Below, in pieces: positions 63,590 through 64,000 of a stretch of DNA of 64,000 bases. Made by a program: the position numbers and the translations under genes. The notes beneath the pieces were generated by a model. That model was not told the origin of the DNA and did no database searches. It worked only from the letters and a program-made list of their open reading frames with translations. Positions within the stretch are counted from its first letter, which is position 1. Each line of letters begins with the position of its first letter. This DNA comes from DASSQJ01 sp963772645 (GTDB lineage: Bacteria > Actinomycetota > Actinomycetes > Actinomycetales > Dermatophilaceae): NCBI GenBank assembly GCA_963772645.1, contig CAVYYD010000008.1, positions 1 through 64,000 of the forward strand, given 5' to 3'.

Positions 63590-64000
63590 GTGAGGACTCA
63601 CAGAAGCACGACGATGCTGGGTGCGGTCATCGCCACCGTGGCTGCGGCCGCCCTGGCCGTGCCCACCGCGTTCGCCGCAGGACCCGGAGGCGGCGGCGGC
63701 GGAGGCGGCGGAGGCGGCGGCGGAGGCGGCGGAGGAGGAGGCGGTGGCGAAACGACCACCGGCTCCATCTACTCCGACCTCGTGATCGCCCTGCGCGACG
63801 AGAACGGTGCACCGAAGCTCCAGAAGTACGTCGTCCCGGCCACCACGGAGACGGCCGAGACCATCGAGTACTGCGTCCAGCCGGTGTCCTACACGGCAAT
63901 CCCGGGCGTCGGCGAGGAGAAGAACCCGGTCGACGACCGCTGGGTGTGGCGCGTGCCGCTGCAGGGTCAGGAGATCGCCGACCCGCTGCCGGCCGACTTC
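63590..64000 (+). CDS. Secreted protein with a 21-residue polyglycine tract, truncated by the window end
   Basis: GTG 63590 behind GAGGAGGTCGAGGAC. At least 137 residues. Signal peptide: basic RTHRSTT, hydrophobic MLGAVIATVAAAALAVPTAF, cleavage after AA near residue 30. Residues 33-53 are uninterrupted Gly (mixed GGA/GGC codons), then TTTGSIYSDLVIALRDENGAP and a segment with one Cys. The mature domain looks beta-rich; no family was recognised. The polyglycine would act as a flexible spacer between the processed N-terminus and the domain. Confidence 0.75.
   Translation, partial: MRTHRSTTMLGAVIATVAAAALAVPTAFAAGPGGGGGGGGGGGGGGGGGGGGGETTTGSIYSDLVIALRDENGAPKLQKYVVPATTETAETIEYCVQPVSYTAIPGVGEEKNPVDDRWVWRVPLQGQEIADPLPADF

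Overview
The window joins two unrelated genomes. Bases 1 to about 4,510 look alphaproteobacterial, most like Rhodobacterales/Paracoccus. That arm carries a MaoC-type dehydratase, an NAD-dependent epimerase, a HAD-superfamily phosphatase, a manganese-dependent inorganic pyrophosphatase and the first two thirds of a short-chain dehydrogenase. It also holds a tandem array of hairpin-forming repeats. Almost every gene in it is broken by several frameshifts. From about 4,515 to 64,000 the DNA is a very GC-rich actinobacterial chromosome. The gene set (DUF2510, ANTAR, a DUF3516 helicase, DesK/NarL-type two-component pairs, frequent GTG starts, GTGA/ATGA overlaps) fits Micrococcales, plausibly Intrasporangiaceae. 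The genus is inference, because no database was searched. The join falls inside a short shared sequence and truncates a gene on each side, so an assembly chimera is the simplest explanation.

Layout of the actinobacterial arm. 4.5-9.3 kb: truncated LysX-like membrane protein, MFS transporter, a two-component system, and a membrane protein behind a perfect 38-bp palindrome. 9.3-15.4 kb: three overlapping genes (TPP enzyme, enolase-superfamily enzyme, FAD/Fe-S oxidoreductase), all frameshifted. 15.6-18.2 kb: a duplicated-domain protein and a second two-component system. 18.2-23.4 kb: a CsoR-type operator ahead of a tiny cysteine-rich protein and a membrane protein, then a SigB/SigF-family sigma factor, a serine hydrolase, a DUF2510 protein, an acetyltransferase and a phosphodiesterase. 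23.6-27.0 kb: beta-oxidation pair (thiolase, then multifunctional FadB-like enzyme). 27-38.6 kb: single genes, including CtaG-like, AAA ATPase, ZIP transporter, Fpg/Nei glycosylase, APP1-type phosphatase, GAF-ANTAR regulator, fructosamine-kinase-like, HprK-like, UbiB/ABC1 kinase and dienelactone hydrolase. 38.7-42.9 kb: MazG-like and Lon-substrate-domain proteins, then a CBS/SLC13/CPA1 transport operon. 43-52.6 kb: DEAD-box helicase, NagA-like deacetylase, M50 peptidase, secreted ExeM-type nuclease, aldo/keto reductase, acyl-CoA dehydrogenase and cytochrome-b-like membrane protein. 52.7-57.9 kb: six-gene acyl-CoA operon. 58-64 kb: MscS channel, DUF3516 helicase, SDR plus acyltransferase pair, and a secreted polyglycine protein cut by the window end.

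The most interesting unit is the 52.7-57.9 kb operon. It encodes an aminoglycoside-phosphotransferase-like kinase and an ACAD11-type acyl-CoA dehydrogenase as separate genes, with three SDRs and a MaoC hydratase. In human ACAD10/11 the kinase and dehydrogenase parts are fused, and Pseudomonas LvaA/LvaC use the same logic to degrade 4-hydroxyacyl-CoAs. The operon is therefore a candidate hydroxy-acid catabolic pathway.

No tRNA, rRNA, CRISPR array, transposase, integrase or phage gene was recognised. Frameshifts are dense at the left end (0-15.4 kb) and then fall to about one per 10 kb, which suggests uncorrected sequencing errors more than true pseudogenes.
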